Source: Nitrospirota bacterium (lineage in GTDB: Bacteria; Nitrospirota; Thermodesulfovibrionia; UBA6902). Taken from it: a DNA stretch of 59,655 nucleotides. The notes below the pieces were generated by a model. That model searched no databases and had not been told where the DNA came from. It worked only from the letters and a program-made list of their open reading frames with translations. The stretch covers positions 1 to 59,655 of the forward strand of contig JACQZF010000080.1 in assembly GCA_016213945.1 (NCBI GenBank), given 5' to 3'. Every line of letters starts with the position of its first letter. The first letter of the stretch is position 1. The translations under genes and the position numbers were made by a program. Shown piece after piece: positions 35,662 to 43,742 of this stretch.

Positions 35662-36405
35662 TTACGAATTAAGTTGATATATTAAGCGCAATCCCTCAAG
35701 TGCTAAAAAGGGATTTACAAAATCAATCGCCGCTGAATGAGGCTTTACTAAATGCGCAAACCCACCCGTAGCAACCACTGTAAAATTTTTGCCGCTTTCT
35801 TTTTCGATCTCCCCGATAATCCTTTCAACAGCCCCCGCGTGTCCAAGTATAACGCCTGAAAGTATATTGCCTTCTGTGTCCTTACTTAATATTTTATCAG
35901 GTTTTTTTAATTCAATCAGGGGCAGCTTCGCAGTTTTCTCGGAGAGGACATTAACCGACAGTCCCAGCCCCGGCATTATAGCCCCGCCCAGGTATTTCCC
36001 GTCTTCGGTAATTACATTGAAAGTAGTTGCCGTGCCAAAGGCCACAACAATCAAATGCCCCTGATAAAGTTTACGGGCAGCAACGACACCGGCAATCCTG
36101 TCAGCCCCTGTTTCTTCAGGGAATTTAATGCCTGTTTTTGTCCTTTGAGTAACATTTATCGTCTTAATATCAAAACTTTTTTTGATGGCTTTAATCACGG
36201 AAGGCGTAACCTCCGGCACAACAGAGCATATTGCCGCGCCTTTGGGTTTCTTTATGTTATGCTTTTTGATAAGGCCTTCGATAACATAGCAATATTCTTC
36301 CGTGTCCCGCTGCCTCGCTGTTTTAAGGCTGAAGACCTTAATGCCGTTCTTTTCACTAAAACCGAGTTTCGTGCTTGTATTGCCAATGTCAATAAGTAAT
36401 AGCAT
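35662..36405 (-). CDS. coaX: Type III pantothenate kinase CoaX
   Basis: About 247 residues from ATG 36405. MLLLIDIGNTSTKLGF is the P-loop-like N-terminus of the ASKHA fold, ETGADRIAGVVAARKLY contains the catalytic Asp, VAFGTATTFNVI and GGAIMPGLGLSVNVLSEKTA are family motifs. It phosphorylates pantothenate in the first step of CoA synthesis. It is 30 bases from birA; coaX and birA are neighbours or fused in many bacteria. Confidence 0.95.
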   Translation of the reverse strand: MLLLIDIGNTSTKLGFSEKNGIKVFSLKTARQRDTEEYCYVIEGLIKKHNIKKPKGAAICSVVPEVTPSVIKAIKKSFDIKTINVTQRTKTGIKFPEETGADRIAGVVAARKLYQGHLIVVAFGTATTFNVITEDGKYLGGAIMPGLGLSVNVLSEKTAKLPLIELKKPDKILSKDTEGNILSGVILGHAGAVERIIGEIEKESGKNFTVVATGGFAHLVKPHSAAIDFVNPFLALEGLRLIYQLNS

Positions 36406-36435
36406 GTTTAACAATTTGCTATTAGCTGATAGCTG

Positions 36436-37233
36436 TCAGCTAACAGCTTTTAAGATCGTCACATCCCCTGCGCTCAGTGTTTCAGTCCCGCCGCTTGAAA
36501 GCCGGAGGACCAACTCTCCGTTTTCGTTAATATTTTCCGCAACTCCGGTCATGATTCTGTCCTGGTTCTGGACTTTGACCTTTCGTCCGATAGTGCAGTT
36601 TAAACGAATCCATTCATTAATTAAAGACCTCTTATCACCTTGTAAGATGATTTTATAACAGCTTTCAAGTTCCTCAAGGATTTTTGCAAGAAGCCCCACC
36701 CTGTCAACGGGGCTGCCGGTTTCTATTTTAATTGAGGTTGCCAACTGCCTTATTTCATCCGTGAATTCATTTAAAGACATGTTGACATTCAATCCGACCC
36801 CGACGGCAATGAGATTTATTTTGTCTTTGCCGGATTTCATTTCAAGGAGAATGCCGCCTGCCTTTTTGCCGTTTATCATAATATCATTGGGCCATTTTAT
36901 TTCGGCGGGCAGTTTTGTATGCTTCCTGATCGCGGAAACAACAGCCACTGCAGCAACTAATGTAAGGATTGACGCATTCTGCGGAAGGAAAGGCGGTTTC
37001 AAAAGCACTGTGAAATAAAGGTTCACTCCCGGAGGAGATATCCACTCCCTGCCCATTCTCCCCTTGCCGTGAGTCTGAGTATCAGCGACAACTACAACAC
37101 CTTCTGGGTTTTCCCTCTGCCTCCCGGTCTCGATAGCGGTATCGTTTGTGGACGTTGTTGATTCAAGAAAGATGACCTCTTTCCCGATGATCTCACCCTG
37201 ATACACCGATTGTATTTTTTCTTTTGTGAACAT
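36436..37233 (-). CDS. birA: Biotin-[acetyl-CoA carboxylase] ligase (BirA, class I, no HTH)
   Basis: 265 residues. VIFLESTTSTNDTAIETG, THGKGRMGREWISPPGVNLY (biotinoyl-5'-AMP loop with the GRxGR motif), IKWPNDIMINGKKAGGILLE, and a C-terminal SH3-like domain (RIMTGVAENINENGELVL). It lacks the N-terminal helix-turn-helix of repressor-type BirA. It biotinylates the carrier protein of acetyl-CoA carboxylase and related enzymes. Confidence 0.95.
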   Translation of the reverse strand: MFTKEKIQSVYQGEIIGKEVIFLESTTSTNDTAIETGRQRENPEGVVVVADTQTHGKGRMGREWISPPGVNLYFTVLLKPPFLPQNASILTLVAAVAVVSAIRKHTKLPAEIKWPNDIMINGKKAGGILLEMKSGKDKINLIAVGVGLNVNMSLNEFTDEIRQLATSIKIETGSPVDRVGLLAKILEELESCYKIILQGDKRSLINEWIRLNCTIGRKVKVQNQDRIMTGVAENINENGELVLRLSSGGTETLSAGDVTILKAVS

Positions 37234-37245
37234 ATGGGGATGTTA

Positions 37246-37875
37246 TCAGGCGCTCAGCTTCTCAGGCCATTCACATTCTTCATAAAGAACGCATACCGGG
37301 CACTTCGGTTTGATTGCTGTGCATATTCCCCTGCCGTGAAGAATAAGGGCGAGATTGAACTTTGTCAGAATATCAGATGGAAGCTGCCGCACAAGCTCTT
37401 GTTCAACCTTATCAGGATCTGTCGAATGGGCAATACCGAGCCTGTTTGAGACCCTCAGGACATGGGTATCAACCGCTATCGCCTGTTTACCGAATGCGCT
37501 GCCAAGCACAACGTTTGCCGTCTTTCTACCGACCCCCGGAAGCGTTGTAAGCTCCTCAAGGGTACCGGGCACTTTTCCGTTGAAACTCTCAACAAGTTTT
37601 TTGCAGCACCCGGTTACCGACTTTGCCTTGTTTCTGTAAAAACCTGTGGGTCTTATTTCGCTTTCAAATGTTTTCATATCCGCCCCGGCGTAATCCGCTG
37701 CTGTTTTATATTTCTTAAAAAGGGACTTCGTGACTTCATTTACTTTCACGTCTGTACACTGAGCAGAAAGTATCGTTGCAACGAGGAGTTCCAGTGGATT
37801 GGAAAAATTAAGGGCAATTTTCGGATCGGGATATTTTTTTAATAATAGTTTAGCTATTTTTTTTGCGTAAGCCAT
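37246..37875 (-). CDS. nth: Endonuclease III (Nth)
   Basis: 209 residues. ATILSAQCTDVKVNEVTKSL, LTTLPGVGRKTANVVLGSAF (helix-hairpin-helix with the catalytic Lys following the GVGRK loop), VDTHVLRVSNRLG with the catalytic Asp, and the [4Fe-4S] ligands in CTAIKPKCPVCVLYEEC. A base-excision DNA glycosylase/AP lyase for oxidised pyrimidines. 12 bases separate it from birA. Confidence 0.96.
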   Translation of the reverse strand: MAYAKKIAKLLLKKYPDPKIALNFSNPLELLVATILSAQCTDVKVNEVTKSLFKKYKTAADYAGADMKTFESEIRPTGFYRNKAKSVTGCCKKLVESFNGKVPGTLEELTTLPGVGRKTANVVLGSAFGKQAIAVDTHVLRVSNRLGIAHSTDPDKVEQELVRQLPSDILTKFNLALILHGRGICTAIKPKCPVCVLYEECEWPEKLSA

Positions 37876-37966
37876 TTATAAACAGTGCAAAAGTTCAGAA
37901 GTTCAATAGTTCAAAAGCACCATTGTTGTGAACTATGTCAATAAATTTTAAAGTTATTATCTCCTG

Positions 37967-38677
37967 CTACTCTTCTTGCAAGATCTTTACTTCCACCTTG
38001 CCTTTTAAACCTTCGGCAAATCTGCTCGCGTCCTTTTCCGTCCCGACGATTGAATTGTAATGCATGGGTATTGCGACCTTCGGGTTAATGTCCAGCGCCG
38101 CCTGAACTGCCTCTTCCGCGGTCATTACATAAGTCCCTGACACCGGCAGAAGCGCGATATCTATCTTGCCCAGGGTCTTCATTTCAGGTATATGGTCCGT
38201 GTCGCCGGCAATGTAAATCCTCTGGCCATTGACTGTGAAAATGTAACCGACCCAATTCCTGTCTTTTGTGTGAAACTGTTTGTTTGTATTGTAAGCGGGC
38301 ACAACTTCTATATCTATTCCGTTGACTGTAAGCTTGTCCCCGGGCTTTACTTTCTTTACATTCCCCGAAAGTTTTGAAGCGCAGTCGGAAGGGGCGACAA
38401 TAACAGTAGCAGTACCCTGGATCTTCTTTATGTCATCGGAAGAGCAATGGTCGTAGTGTTCGTGGGTGATTAATATTATGTCGGCGGTATCTCTTTTTTT
38501 GAGTTTAAACGGGTCTGTAAAAATGACCTTCTCGCCGGTGATTTTAAAGGTATCATGCCCAAACCAGTGAATGTTCTCTGTCATCTTGCCAACCTCCTCC
38601 GCTCCGGCAGGAGCAGAACATATAATTGCGACTGATAGGAACGAACAAAAAACAAGCGCAATAATTTTATTAACCAC
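37967..38677 (-). CDS. Exported metallo-beta-lactamase-fold hydrolase
   Basis: 236 residues from GTG 38677 with AAGGAGG eight bases upstream. N-terminal signal peptide (IIALVFCSFLSVAIICSAPAGA), then a UlaG/UPF0173-like domain: HWFGHDTFKI, IILITHEHYDHCS with the H-x-H-x-D-H metal site, YIAGDTDHIPEM and PMHYNSI. Members of this group hydrolyse lactone or phosphodiester bonds; export to the periplasm is unusual for the group. Substrate unknown. Confidence 0.88.
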   Translation of the reverse strand: MVNKIIALVFCSFLSVAIICSAPAGAEEVGKMTENIHWFGHDTFKITGEKVIFTDPFKLKKRDTADIILITHEHYDHCSSDDIKKIQGTATVIVAPSDCASKLSGNVKKVKPGDKLTVNGIDIEVVPAYNTNKQFHTKDRNWVGYIFTVNGQRIYIAGDTDHIPEMKTLGKIDIALLPVSGTYVMTAEEAVQAALDINPKVAIPMHYNSIVGTEKDASRFAEGLKGKVEVKILQEE

Positions 38678-38714
38678 CGCGCCCCTCCTTCTTAGGGAGA
38701 TTATATCACAGCGG

Positions 38715-38894
38715 TTAAAGTATCCTGCCCCGTTTACTGAAGAACTCGCTCAGGGCCACTCTTATGACAGCGCCCTTTGACCACTTCTGCCCGGTCTCTT
38801 TTGCATATTGCTCAGCAAGTTCCGCCAGCGCTTCAATGACTTCCTCTTCGAGGTAGATTGTGGTTTTGATTAACTTTTCCTGTTCATCGGACAT
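38715..38894 (-). CDS. Ribbon-helix-helix (CopG/MetJ-type) DNA-binding protein
   Basis: 59 residues, MSDEQEKLIKTTIYLEEEV at the start. The KTTIYLEEE strand followed by two helices (IEALAELAEQYAKETG and KWSKGAVIRVALSEFF) is the RHH fold. Such small proteins are transcription repressors or antitoxins; no toxin gene is adjacent. It lies head to head with mqnB, so the shared 59-base spacer may hold its operator. Confidence 0.8.
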   Translation of the reverse strand: MSDEQEKLIKTTIYLEEEVIEALAELAEQYAKETGQKWSKGAVIRVALSEFFSKRGRIL

Positions 38895-38913
38895 CGTTCA
38901 ATCCTTTCTATTA

Positions 38914-38941
38914 GCGACAAACAATTAACGTATACTATAAT
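38914..38941 (+). promoter_or_regulatory. Probable sigma-70 promoter for mqnB
   Basis: A perfect TATAAT -10 box at 38936-38941 with a weak -35 (GCGACA at 38914, spacer 16). The predicted start near 38948 is only about six bases before ATG 38954, and no ribosome-binding site is visible, so the message may be almost leaderless. Confidence 0.45.
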
Positions 38942-38953
38942 ACATCACAAATC

Positions 38954-39679
38954 ATGAAATCTTTAGCAGTCCTATCATCAGTGCCGTTTGAATCAGACAG
39001 GCTCCTTGCTTCTCTGAAGAACGTCCGGTCAATCAAGGTCGCGGGCAAAAAAGTCTTCCGGGGCAGGCTGTCAGGGCGTGACATTCTCCTGCTTAACACT
39101 GGGATTGGAAAGGTAAATGCCGCGCATTCCGCAACATGCGTCATTGAAAATTTTCCCGTGAGTCAGATTATCAATATAGGTGTCGGCGGGGCTTATCCCG
39201 GCTCAGGGCTGAACACTGGAGACCTCGCAATCGCGTCAAAGGAGATCTTCGGCGATGAGGGAGTTATAACTTCCGGCGGGTGGAAGGACATGACGGAAAT
39301 CGGTATCCCCGTTGTTCATATCGGAAAGAAAAAATACTTCAATGAATTCCCCCTGAACAACGCATTTGCTAAAAAGGTTTTTAAACTCGTTACTCGCCAC
39401 TTGTCACTCGTTACTAAATCAGGCATCTTCGTCACCGTCTCTTCAACAACCGGCACGCGCAAGAGGGCTGCTGAGCTTGAGAAACGTTTCAAGGCCGTCT
39501 GCGAGAACATGGAAGGCGCGGCCATTGCGCAGGTTTGCGCGATTTACAAAATCCCTTTTCTTGAGATCAGAGGCATAAGCAATATGGTCGCCGAGAGGGA
39601 CAAGAGGAAATGGGACCTTAAACTCGCATCAGAAAATTGTCAGGAGGCGGTTTTAGAGGTGATAAAAAATGCTTTCTGA
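38954..39679 (+). CDS. mqnB: Futalosine hydrolase MqnB
   Basis: 241 residues of the nucleoside phosphorylase fold. LLLNTGIGKVNAAHSATCVI, IINIGVGGAYPGSGLNTGDL and CENMEGAAIAQVC (Met-Glu of the ribose site) match futalosine hydrolase better than MTA/SAH nucleosidase; FLEIRGISNMV follows. It cleaves futalosine in the alternative menaquinone pathway, which implies menaquinone-based respiration. The C-terminal 11 bases overlap the next gene. Confidence 0.88.
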   Translation: MKSLAVLSSVPFESDRLLASLKNVRSIKVAGKKVFRGRLSGRDILLLNTGIGKVNAAHSATCVIENFPVSQIINIGVGGAYPGSGLNTGDLAIASKEIFGDEGVITSGGWKDMTEIGIPVVHIGKKKYFNEFPLNNAFAKKVFKLVTRHLSLVTKSGIFVTVSSTTGTRKRAAELEKRFKAVCENMEGAAIAQVCAIYKIPFLEIRGISNMVAERDKRKWDLKLASENCQEAVLEVIKNAF

Positions 39680-40112
39680 CATAACAACAGGCAATGCAAA
39701 GACCGACGGCGAGGAGTTCCGCTTCTGGTTTGTGGGGCAGGTCAGTCAGTGGTGCAGGAACAATAATATCCCGTTCGATGAAAGCAAATATGGCCTGCGA
39801 AATACCGGAGATATAGAAATAAAATGGGGTATTTATAAAAAGGACGATATTAGAACTGCTTGGGCATCATGTTCTGAGAAGATTGCAATGAGCATACTTA
39901 TTAAAGGAGATTTTACTTTCTTCTTCCGTGAAGTAAATGGACCCGGCAAAGACAAAGAAGTCCGGCTGAAAAACCAGGGCGATTATGTAATCTGGCGCGA
40001 GGATGTCGAACATACTTGGAAGATGTCTGAAGATTCGGAGATACTAACGCTCCGCTGGTCGCCGCAAGAGGAAGGTCTGCCGGGAAAGGGCTTGCCCCCT
40101 GATTTAATTTAA
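39669..40112 (+). CDS. Conserved hypothetical protein, cupin-like C-terminus
   Basis: 147 residues, overlapping mqnB by 11 bases. No family recognised with confidence. The second half (GDFTFFFREV, NQGDYVIWREDVEHTWKMS) looks like a single-domain cupin with a possible metal His. Two Cys lie in residues 28-70. It could serve a signal or sugar-binding role. The coupling with mqnB suggests co-expression, but a metabolic connection is not evident. Confidence 0.55.
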   Translation: MLSDITTGNAKTDGEEFRFWFVGQVSQWCRNNNIPFDESKYGLRNTGDIEIKWGIYKKDDIRTAWASCSEKIAMSILIKGDFTFFFREVNGPGKDKEVRLKNQGDYVIWREDVEHTWKMSEDSEILTLRWSPQEEGLPGKGLPPDLI

Positions 40113-40338
40113 AAAAGTAAGCATTGACACTACCATTGCCGGAGGCTATGACCCTGATGTAGGCAAGGAGCGCTATTATCAGTTGGACTGCATCAACACA
40201 TTAATAGACAAATACAGTTCTGGCGAAACAAAGATGCTGGTCCATAAACCCCTGGACCCCAATTTCAGTGGCGCATGCCTTCCCAAGTTCGCTCGACTCT
40301 TTCTAAGGATGACATATGTGAAATATGCGATTCAATAA
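40111..40338 (+). pseudogene. Gene remnant without start codon (possibly helicase-like)
   Basis: 75 codons stay open between TAA at 40105 and TAA at 40336. The frame has no ATG or GTG before a late internal ATG. The segment KERYYQLDCINTLIDKYSSG faintly resembles the Q-motif region (RYYQ..AI) at the start of HsdR-type or DEAD-box helicase domains, but no Walker A follows. It is best treated as a fragment. Confidence 0.3.
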
Positions 40339-40758
40339 AGGATAAAGAAATTGAAGGGTTGAAAAATGAAAACAAGAAACTTAAGAAACTTGTAGAGTTT
40401 TTAAAGGCAGAGATACACTCATTAGAATTAAAAACAGCTTTAAGCGAAAAAGCTATTCCTATAAAAAAGATAATCAAAGAATTTACCTCAACTCCTGAAG
40501 GCAAGGCAGCATGGCAGGCGGCATGGGACGAACGGGCAGAAGAATCGGAAAAAGTCTGCAGCGGCAGGGAAAATCAGCAGGATAAAATATTACAGGCTTC
40601 TAAATGGAATGGACCAGGCTGCACTTGCCAGGAAACTAAGGACTGCTCAGCCTAATATATGCAGAATTGAAAGACCTGGATATAACGTGCCCATTATAAC
40701 TCTTGAAAAGCTTGCAAAGATATTTAAAGTTAAAAAGGGGGACTTAATTGGGGACTGA
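40275..40758 (+). pseudogene. Frameshifted XRE-family antitoxin-like gene (HigA-like)
   Basis: The first frame (40275-40655, 126 codons) has a coiled coil (KDKEIEGLKNENKKLKKLVE) and then EFTSTPEGKAAWQAAWDE, a segment seen before the HTH in many antitoxins. The DNA-binding part continues in another frame: KISRIKYYRLLNGMDQAALA, TAQPNICRIE and IITLEKLAKIFKVKKGDLI, ending at TGA 40756. That second frame has no start codon, so a +1 shift near 40560-40580 is needed to join them. Either a mutation has inactivated the gene or the shift is programmed. The TTG of the SecB-like gene overlaps the stop. Confidence 0.65.
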
Positions 40759-41152
40759 TACGGGCATAAATTTTATCAGTGTCTCCTTGACGGAGCTTGA
40801 TTTCAAACTGAACAAGAAATTTAAGCTTCCTAAAGACGGTGTCCCTGTGGATATAGGGGTTAAATCAAAAAATTCATTTGATCTCAATAAGAAGAAGCTC
40901 ATTACAACGTTAAGTGTAGTTTTATTTATTAAAACTAAGATTCCGCCTTTTGTGATGAAAGCTTCAGTAGAAGGTATCTTTATAGGAAATAATATTGACG
41001 ACCTTGAAAAATTTTCCAAAGTTCATGCCCCGGCACATTTAATGCCGTTCATTCGGGAGATTGTTGGCACCACTACAATGAAGGCGGGAATTCCTCCGCT
41101 TCTCCTTCCGCCTATGAATCTCTCTGCACTTTTTGACGAAAAGAAAAAGTAA
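40748..41152 (+). CDS. SecB-like chaperone
   Basis: 134 residues from TTG 40748, which has AAGGGGG eight bases before it. INFISVSLTELDFKLNKKF starts the SecB fold, VVLFIKTKIPPFVMKASVEG and LMPFIREIVGTTTMKAGIPP plus LLLPPMNLSALF match SecB's core and its hydrophobic client-binding groove. It is short on the N-terminal side of ordinary SecB and sits directly after an XRE-type gene, the arrangement of toxin-antitoxin-chaperone (TAC) modules, where the chaperone stabilises the antitoxin. No toxin is recognisable nearby. Confidence 0.8.
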   Translation: MGTDTGINFISVSLTELDFKLNKKFKLPKDGVPVDIGVKSKNSFDLNKKKLITTLSVVLFIKTKIPPFVMKASVEGIFIGNNIDDLEKFSKVHAPAHLMPFIREIVGTTTMKAGIPPLLLPPMNLSALFDEKKK

Positions 41153-41313
41153 GCTGCTTCTTTAGGTTTGCTTTTTTACAGTAAAGCCGAGTAACGATTT
41201 ACCGATACAAAAAGAAGTATTGTCTTAATATACACTTACCCCTATCTGATTTTTCCTCTCGCAATATAGTAAAATTTATAATCATCATTTTTATAACCGG
41301 AGTAAACACCACT

Positions 41314-43431
41314 ATGTTCAACTGGATGTGGAACACCTATCGCAAAATTCTTGATAACATGACGGACGGCGTGTATCTTGTGGACCTTGATCAGAAGATA
41401 CAGTACTGGAACAGGACCGCCGAATCCCTGACGGGCCTTTCCGCCGGTGAAGTAATTGGAAAGACTTTCAACGAAGCCGGTATCAGGTATGAAGATGAAA
41501 AGGGCAAGCTGCTACAGAATTTTGAATACCCGGTGGCCCTCTGTTTTCAGGAGAAGAGGGTCGTGAGCAAGAATTTCTTCATTCAAACTAAAGACAACGG
41601 AAGAATTCCGCTTGAAGAGAGCGCATCGCCGCTTTATCACAGGGGAAAGATAACAAGCGTGATTTCCGTCATCAAGGACATCACTCATTGTATTGAAGCT
41701 GTGGAGCTTCGCCTGAGGACCGAGAAAAAGGAAAGGCTTATCCCGATATGCGGCTGGTGCAAAAAGATCAGGAGTGACGAGAATTACTGGGAGCAGTTGG
41801 AGACATATCTTACAAAGGAAGGCTTCGGCGTTTTTACGCACGGCATGTGCCCTTCATGCGCGGAGAAGATCTTTGAGAAGAAGGTGTACCTTGAGAGCTA
41901 TCAGAAGATATGCAAGGCGATAAGCTCCAGCATTTCACTTGATGAGGTATTGCAGCTCATCGTGACCAATGCCGTTAAGGTCATGAACGTGAAGGCGAGT
42001 CTGCTCCGCCTGCTCAACAAAGAGACCAAGCAGTTGGAAATAGCCGCGCATTACGGATTAAGCGATAAATACGTCAACAAAGGCCCGGTAGCTTATGACG
42101 CGAGCATTGACGATGCATTAGCCGGCCAGTCCGTGTCGGTGTACGACATGGCAGAGCATAAGGATTCAAAATATTATGAAGAGGCCCTGGCAGAAGGCAT
42201 AAGGAGCATCCTTTCCATACCGCTGCGCTTTGAGAAGGAGATAATAGGGGTGCTCAGGATGTATACGGCCGAGCCTGTAAAGTATACCGAAGATGACCTG
42301 AAATTTATAACCGCCATTGCGGAACAGGGGGCCACGGCTATAGTAAACGCAAAGCGTTTTGAGAGGGCCGTGTCAAGAGAGAAAGAATATCTCAGGGTCT
42401 TTGAAGAAATTACAAAGGCCGTTAGCTCAACCCTGAATGTGGATGAAGTGATGAATCTGATAGTGAAAAAAATCCCGCAGGTAATGGGACAGAAAGGAAG
42501 TTCGCTGCGTCTCATAAACAAGGAGAACGAGCAATTGGAACTTGCCGCATATTACGGTTTGAGCGCAAAGTACGCCAACAAAGGCCCCGTGGCTTATGAT
42601 GCAAGCATTGCCGATGCGCTGGCAGGCAAGGCTGTGTCAGTATACGAAATAGCAGAGCATAAGGATTCAAAATATTACAGGGAGGCCATTGAAGAAGGCA
42701 TCAAGACCATTTTGTCCATCCCGATGCGTTTTCAGAATGAAGTGATAGGGGTGCTCAGGGTTTATACCAGCAAGCCGGTCCAATATAACGAGACGGACCT
42801 GAAATTCATGGAGACAATTGCCGAACAAACAGCGATAGCAATCGTCAACGCCAAGCATTTTGAAAGCGAGTTGTCGAAAGAAAAAGAATACCTGAAGGTG
42901 TTCCAGGAGGTGACAAAAGCTGTAAGCTCATCCCTCAGGGCGAATGAAGTGCTGAACATGATAGTCAGGAAAATTCCTGAAGTTATGAATTTGAAGGCCG
43001 CTACGGTCAGGCTCCTTGACTCTACCGGCAAGAACCTTAAACTGGTCGCATCGTTTGGTCTCAGTGAAAAATATTTAAACAAGGGACCTGTGGACGCTGA
43101 AAAAAATGTCACTGAGGCACTGGAAGAAAATCCCGTGGCGATTTATGATGTTGCCACAGATAACCGCATACGGTACAAAAAAGAGGCTGAGGAAGAAGGT
43201 ATAAAGAGCATGCTGACCCTGCCGGTTGTCGCAAGGGGAAAGGTGCTTGGCATATTGAGGCTTCTCACTGGCGAACCGAGAGAATTCTCTCAGCAGGAGA
43301 TTGACTTTGCGGCTTCACTTGCGGAGCAGTGCGGCATAGCGATTGAAAACGCTACCATGTATGAGAAGACAAAGAAGGAATATGACAATATGATGCAATT
43401 TTTAGACGGTGCCTTCTTTGAGAAAGAATAA
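41314..43431 (+). CDS. PAS domain protein with three tandem GAF domains, no output domain
   Basis: 705 residues. PAS at about 10-125 (ILDNMTDGVYLVDLDQKIQY, WNRTAESLTGLSAGEVIGKT), then a Cys-rich linker (CGWCKKIRSDENYW ... CPSCAEKIF, probably zinc-binding), then three GAF domains near 200-365, 370-535 and 540-695. GAF 1 and 2 share long identical runs (KGPVAYDASI, AGQSVSVYD/AGKAVSVYE), so they arose by recent duplication. There is no kinase, GGDEF or HD domain; it may act as a ligand sensor through partner proteins. Confidence 0.88.
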   Translation: MFNWMWNTYRKILDNMTDGVYLVDLDQKIQYWNRTAESLTGLSAGEVIGKTFNEAGIRYEDEKGKLLQNFEYPVALCFQEKRVVSKNFFIQTKDNGRIPLEESASPLYHRGKITSVISVIKDITHCIEAVELRLRTEKKERLIPICGWCKKIRSDENYWEQLETYLTKEGFGVFTHGMCPSCAEKIFEKKVYLESYQKICKAISSSISLDEVLQLIVTNAVKVMNVKASLLRLLNKETKQLEIAAHYGLSDKYVNKGPVAYDASIDDALAGQSVSVYDMAEHKDSKYYEEALAEGIRSILSIPLRFEKEIIGVLRMYTAEPVKYTEDDLKFITAIAEQGATAIVNAKRFERAVSREKEYLRVFEEITKAVSSTLNVDEVMNLIVKKIPQVMGQKGSSLRLINKENEQLELAAYYGLSAKYANKGPVAYDASIADALAGKAVSVYEIAEHKDSKYYREAIEEGIKTILSIPMRFQNEVIGVLRVYTSKPVQYNETDLKFMETIAEQTAIAIVNAKHFESELSKEKEYLKVFQEVTKAVSSSLRANEVLNMIVRKIPEVMNLKAATVRLLDSTGKNLKLVASFGLSEKYLNKGPVDAEKNVTEALEENPVAIYDVATDNRIRYKKEAEEEGIKSMLTLPVVARGKVLGILRLLTGEPREFSQQEIDFAASLAEQCGIAIENATMYEKTKKEYDNMMQFLDGAFFEKE

Positions 43432-43437
43432 GGGCCT

Positions 43438-43671
43438 TTACTTCCTGCTTTCGTTTCTTCCCCTGTCGTCACTGGCAAGCAGTTTTTTATATCTCCTGCG
43501 CGCCTCAGGGGAGATGGTAATCCTGTCCTGAAGCATGTGCCATTCTAAAAAACTTGCAGTCTCTCTGTTTACAAGAAACTGAGTTTCAACAACAGGACCT
43601 AATTCATCCGTGTCTGCGGCAGACAGGATTTCTTCAGCAATCCTTGCTCTTTTTATTGGCTCGATGTCCAT
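43438..43671 (-). CDS. Small hypothetical protein
   Basis: 77 residues, charged, with GGGAGAAGGA upstream of the ATG. It starts MDIEPIKRARIAEEILSAAD and ends in a basic tail (RRRYKKLLASDDRGRNESRK). No family recognised. It lies tail to tail with the GAF protein and 72 bases downstream of pabB, so it is a separate unit. Confidence 0.55.
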   Translation of the reverse strand: MDIEPIKRARIAEEILSAADTDELGPVVETQFLVNRETASFLEWHMLQDRITISPEARRRYKKLLASDDRGRNESRK

Positions 43672-43742
43672 TTCCTTCTCCCTTTGAAAAAAAATGAAGT
43701 ATTTTATTTTAGAATTTTTTGGTCTGAGATGTCACTAACTTT

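Noticed and set aside
40124-40152. TTGACA with TATGAC 17 bases later, a possible sigma-70 promoter
   Set aside because: It lies inside the gene remnant and only the -35 is good; no clear gene start follows at a suitable distance.
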